Below are positions 59,621 to 64,000 of a stretch of 64,000 nt of DNA, one piece after another. The DNA lies in the NCBI RefSeq assembly GCF_003573695.1, contig NC_039359.1:155302210-155366209 (forward strand), read 5' to 3'. The position numbers were made by a program, and so were the translations under genes. Below the pieces are notes generated by a model. It saw nothing but the letters and a program-made list of their open reading frames with translations. It was not told the origin of the DNA and searched no databases. The DNA comes from Papaver somniferum (taxonomy: Eukaryota; Streptophyta; Magnoliopsida; Ranunculales; Papaveraceae). Position 1 is the stretch's first letter; each line of letters opens with the position of its first letter.

Positions 59621-60979
59621 TACAATTCCAAATCAGGAACTTTCTTGTGAATACACAAGGAAAAATAACTTACTTGTCTATCCCCTCCAAATCAAATAGT
59701 CACTTAGACGGGTCTACCACATATGTCTGATTGCTTCAATCTATAAGTGAGCGTTCTATCTAACTATTAACGCACTCTGTGGTTTAGAGTCACTTGATTT
59801 GGGAAACAAAAGGCTATCAAATACTTTTGTAAATATCTTCTATCTCTTGATTCTTTCAGAGATACGTAACAACCACATATATATGCTGCATTTCAAGTCC
59901 TTTTGAAATTACCAAGCTAACTAAGTAGCGGAACGCTATAATGTTCATTACAAGAGAACAATTCCATGGATCTCTGAGAAACCTCGCGCCACAAGGCGAG
60001 TCTAATACTTTGAGACTTCATTCTTTCCATTGTGCTTTATGACAAATAATCATATATGTCCCATAGGCTTTACACTTGGTTGGTTAGCACTACCACACTA
60101 AATGCCTGTGTATTTGTCAAAGAACCAAGTTCTACCTGGATTGTGCAGGCCAAATATGCTATTTGTTGATATTAAACTATAAGAATCATGGTTCGATCTC
60201 ATCGTGCTCTATTTCCTTGAGCAACTATATATAAAAATAATCATTAATATGCTCGCACGATCTTTCTATTAACTCGTGTGTGTTTTCATAATCCTTTAGG
60301 ATTTCATTGTTCTATGGAATCATTAAACTTCAGAGCGTCCTCCAGTATTGATTCATGGACATAGTCAGAGACAATCAAATTAGATGATTTCATTAATGAT
60401 ACAAATTAGGTTGTGCCTTACTCATCTACTTCCTTTCTAGGTGAGCATTGATCGAACCTGGTGGTCTCTCCATCTTCCTTTATGGAGCCACGACCTCAAC
60501 TACACTTCCACCAAGTGTAGTTGCAACACCTTAGTCTATGGTGTACCCCATACTGAGGATTTCTAACATTGTAAGAATATTTGCAGCTGGTATGTGTGAT
60601 CTTGTCACTTTAGCGACATCAGTGTACATTCTGAAAATTGATTATTCTTTGTCACTTCACATTTACATTTGTGGAGTACAATAATAAAAATGAGACACAG
60701 TGGGAACACACCACGACAATTCATGTCGTTACCTTAGAAAATACCTTTTCTTATCCCCCCCTAACGACGGGAAGACTATCTCATTAAAGTGATAACCTGC
60801 AAATCTAGCAGTAAGAGATCTCCTGCCAAAGGTTTTGAAATGCGGATAAGTGTTGAGAGTAAATATACAAAAAAATTACTTAATCGTTTTCGTGACTCAT
60901 CATAGTACGATGTTGACTCGTAATGGCACATATATAGTGCAACCAAAAATGTGTAATAACACAAATGTCAGGCTTAAAT

Positions 60980-61255
60980 TCAATTACCAACTGGTACGCA
61001 GAAAAGGTTGACTAATATTGGGTTATAAAACGATTTAAGTAAAGATGCGTGTAATATTGCATATCCCCAAAGCAATAAAAGGTAGGTTGGTACACATAAC
61101 CTATTCCTTAGACACCATCTGTTACCTTTGATGGTAGCCTCTGCGAGACCATTGGGTATAAGATGTTCTATATTGATCTTATTAAATATGCAATATTCAT
61201 CAAGTCCTTTTGATGTAAATTCTCTAGCATTAACAAGGGTGGTGAGCCTTTGCAC
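60980..61255 (-). pseudogene. pol: Copia integrase remnant of the nested element
   Basis: NAREFTSKGLDEYCIFNKINIEHLIP corresponds to the segment with the second catalytic Asp (normally LDNAREF), and NGLAEATIK holds the Glu. Then LWGYAILHASLL. The residue before NAREF reads Val in place of Asp. Frames are lost on both sides. Confidence 0.75.
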
Positions 61256-62779
61256 TTTGCTTTGTGTAATATGTGCTAGGAATTCTACAAAAAATTAAAC
61301 GCATCGTTTGTTATGAACAATAACTGATTCAATGCGTCGAATCATCTACCAGATCCATAAATTACTTAAATGGTCCGCAATCTGCATGGATATATGTTCA
61401 CTAACAACACTTTATTTCTTTGGGTAATGAGTTATTTAGCATTTTCATCTAAGTAAAACAGGATGGTCTCAATCATGTTTCACTAAAGAGAGACTTTGTA
61501 AGATGAGTGACGTGCTTTCTTACTTTAAAGCGTAATGGGGAGAGGCAGTGCAAATCTAGTAACTTTAGAAATCACTGATTATGATAGATGCCGTAACTTC
61601 GCATTCTATTAGTGCATTTTGTTATACACTCAAATAAAGTGATGCTCGTGTTAGTACTTTCAAAACGGAACATCGTGTCACAACCAATGTGCCTTATGGT
61701 TATGTCAAAGTCTTTATGAATCAATCCCAATCATTTCATTGTTGGGGTTAATAAGGATTCAGTAATTCAAGTTCCAGTGATCTACAATTCACTAGATTGA
61801 CACATTAATTTTCTAAGAATATGCTTCCTTCCACATTCATTAGAAATAATTTTTTATAGATGCAATCAAATCCGTTCTCACTATAAGGGCAGACATATGA
61901 TCTAGTTCAATTAAATAGTCAATTGGCCATGCAAAGTTCTTGTTGCCATTAAAGTTGATGTGACAATTGGTTTCTACTATGATACACACATTACATTATA
62001 TATGTCAACACCTATGACCAGGTGCATTTCCAACTCTTTCATTTATGATGGGAGCTAGAATTACATCTTAGCTTAATCCCATATTCAGCTGATACCGGTA
62101 CTTTGGTGTCATTACTACTGGAAAAAATACATTTCCGCATCATGATATATATGTCCCTTTTCACATGCTTTATATGAGTCGTTACGTCTATCCCTTATCA
62201 CTTCGGGGTTCGTTTCATTTTCAATTTTGCTACGTTTAGCTTAATTTGAGAAATTTCTTTATCTCAATAGATCAAGAGAATCTTACTACACATATTAACC
62301 AATTACTTTAGGTTGAATATATTACTAAAGATAATATTTTTGTTTTCATACTTCAACATATACCGGTTCGTTAGTATTATGGATGAAGTAGAGAAATGAA
62401 AACTCTATGACTCATATCATTTTTTGTGAGTTCTTCCATAAAAATTGGAATACATGTGATTTTATTTGAACATATGTTTTGAAACAAATAACATATTAAT
62501 AGTCGAGCAAGTGGATACATTTCAAGGAACATTCAAATTTTGGGCAGAAAATATCAGATACACAATAATGGTGCTCAAGGACTTCTAAACCCCAAATGAA
62601 TACATTGAGATCTAGTTGGTAGAACCAATTGAACAAAAAAAAATCATTCAACTATAACCAATATCATATTTGAGATTTAAATTGATCCTTTATATAATAT
62701 GAACTTCTTTAAGAAAAAAAAAGATGTTCTAAAAACAAATAAATAAGCCAAATAGATATTTCTTTAATTACATACCTCA

Positions 62780-63615
62780 AGCTTTGGTTATCACCGCGCA
62801 TAGGCAGGACCGGAGCGACATTGGTCGTGCACGCCCTGGAACCTAGAACCACTGCTGGAACAGGACAGGATCCAGGCAAGAACCCGTTCGACTCGGCTGG
62901 ACAGGGCCCGTTCTACTCGGCTGGACACGGTTTTCTTTCATCTCAGAACGTTTCATCTTCCACGGACAGTTTTCGCTCACAGATTATATTGCAAGTAAAA
63001 AGAAATAGAAAACAAAAGTCAAACAATCAGAATAGCAGTGTAGGCACTTGATACAGACCAATGAAAACAAGCTACGCAACACTTATACAGCAAAGACAGC
63101 CTATGGCAGTAGCTTTATGCATCGATGGGAAAAAACTATGAGGCACATATAACGACGAAGACAGGGTACACAACAACATTATACATCTTCCGTATCAAAT
63201 CTCAATATAAGAGTAAACATGTGACCCCAAGAGAAGAAAAGTATAATAATATAAAAACCAATATAGAATTAGGTAGATTAGGTATACTTTTGGATGTCTT
63301 GATGTTTAATTGAAAAAGGGGAAAATAAATTAATGGAGTTACCAGATTCTGTGCGAAGGAGATTTTGGATTAATCAAATCAGATTTCTCCACCATTAAAT
63401 TAAATTAAATTAAATTAAATTAAATAAAATCAAATCAAATCAAACTTGTCAAAATAAAAAAAAAAGAACGGAAATACTTAGCTTAAAGATTTGATTCCAC
63501 AATTTCCTTGATGTAAATTCAAACCCAATTTTTGATTCAAACAACTTGTGTTTATCATCCATTTAGAAAAGAAATAAAAATCAATCGCTCTGCGGTATAG
63601 CATCCGGCATGATAA
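62780..63615. other. 5' leader region of the nested Copia
   Basis: Expected to hold the gag start and leader. It includes a GC-richer stretch with 'ctcggctggacagggcccg' (about 62886-62935), which repeats 'gtt.ctcggctggaca', and an imperfect (TAAAT)n tract at about 63395-63445. No gag domain recognised; plus-strand frames at 62821-63051 and 63125-63313 are probably chance. Confidence 0.4.
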
Positions 63616-63802
63616 TGTTTCGGAACAACAATTAGAGAAGGAGAAGAACTTCTTATTGATAAACAGGCATCAATTTTTACACATATACAATGTTCTTTAT
63701 ATATAGGAAATGGAAAACCTAGTCATCTAATGGACCGCACATCTATGGGCTATAGGCCCTATAACACATCCATGATTATTATAAATTCTAATGTCTTAAG
63801 AT

Positions 63803-64000
63803 TGTTGGATGCAATAATCAAAAACAAGGAAAAAAATCAAATAACCAAAAGTTATTTATAGTGGAGGTGATCGATTTGATGAAACTGACGAGCTCCCCAA
63901 ATCTCTGCAACAACAACAAAGCAAAACTTTGGAAAAACAGAGTGAGTCACGTGTTCAACAGGTTGCCCATAAGACATTAGCGCCCGGCTACACTTAAGAG
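63803..64000 (-). mobile_element. 5' LTR of the outer Copia (partial)
   Basis: Matches the first ~200 bp of 52695-53327 with several substitutions. Runs off the window. Confidence 0.85.

Larger units (their letters stand above)
57762..63766 (-). mobile_element. Nested Copia with 150 bp LTRs
   Basis: Short LTRs at 57762-57910 and 63616-63766 (about 90% alike), with a 5 bp duplication CATCC (57757-57761 and 63767-63771). On the minus strand the LTR runs TGTTATAGGG...CCGAAACA. PPT (minus AAGGGGGAG) at 57911-57919. The body holds readable scraps of integrase and RT in Copia order. The left LTR boundary at 57762 is inferred by aligning TTTTGGAGTAACAATTAG with TTTCGGAACAACAATTAG on the right. Confidence 0.75.
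52695..64000 (-). mobile_element. Outer degenerate Copia, cut by window end
   Basis: 3' LTR 52695-53327, start of the 5' LTR at 63803-64000, both starting TGTTGG on the plus strand. PPT next to the 3' LTR (minus CATGTGGGGGAT, 53328-53339). From right to left on the minus strand it contains a gag zinc knuckle, integrase, RT and RNase H, all broken. A second Copia (57762-63766) sits near its 5' end. Confidence 0.82.

Noticed and set aside
62821..63051. GC-richer ORF near the 5' end of the nested Copia considered as gag
   Set aside because: It is on the strand opposite to the element and shows no gag motif.

Overview
This looks like a plant nuclear window, most probably from a eudicot with a large, repeat-rich genome. 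The evidence is plant-type LTR retrotransposons (SIRE-like and other Copia, a Tat-lineage Gypsy with two RNase H domains), a Mutator-like DNA transposon with plant-specific passenger genes, MITEs and AT-rich simple repeats. I found no convincing free-standing host gene, no rRNA or functional tRNA gene, no organelle sequence and no CRISPR. Every coding stretch I can identify belongs to, or was carried by, a mobile element, and nearly all are broken. The species cannot be fixed from the sequence alone.

Layout. (1) 1-5682: rearranged pieces of a long Copia LTR, broken up by a truncated Gypsy-like element (339-4927) that ends in its own ~396 bp LTR. (2) 5683-42689: one SIRE-like Copia element on the + strand, split by later insertions. 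Its 5' LTR lacks the first ~280 bp; then come PBS, gag remnant and pol, and its 3' LTR lies at 40264-42689. (3) 11971-36288: a 24.3 kb Mutator-like element (MULE) sits inside the Copia 3' non-coding region, with a perfect 8 bp target duplication (ATACTATG). It carries a transposase-OTU protease gene on +, and on - a plant-mobile-domain (PMD) gene of five exons and a small SANT/trihelix-like ORF. (4) 14994-29685: a Tat-lineage Gypsy element on the - strand is inserted in the transposase-OTU gene. It has a vestigial gag, protease, RT, RNase H, a second (archaeal-type) RNase H and integrase, plus two extra genes on the opposite (+) strand, one with three clean exons. (5) 36309-40030: a solo LTR of chromovirus type in the same Copia, itself hit by a PIF/Harbinger-like MITE (36390-37318).

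(6) 42690-45691: unassigned AT-rich DNA with a long (AT)n tract and a ~64 bp tandem repeat. (7) 45692-51429: a degenerate Copia on -, with unusual TA...CA LTR termini and a 5 bp target duplication (ATAGG). (8) 51808-52388: a hAT-like MITE with a perfect 8 bp target duplication. (9) 52695-64000+: another degenerate Copia on -, cut by the window end, holding a short-LTR Copia (57762-63766, also -, target duplication CATCC).

The most interesting parts are the MULE and the Tat element. The MULE has divergently placed gene ends and four dense clusters of GTTCGGTT/AACCGAAC palindromic motifs, two of them in the first introns of its two major genes. The Tat element has antisense spliced passenger genes. 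The window is a stratified record of insertions: Copia first, then MULE and solo LTR, then Tat inside the MULE and a MITE inside the solo LTR.
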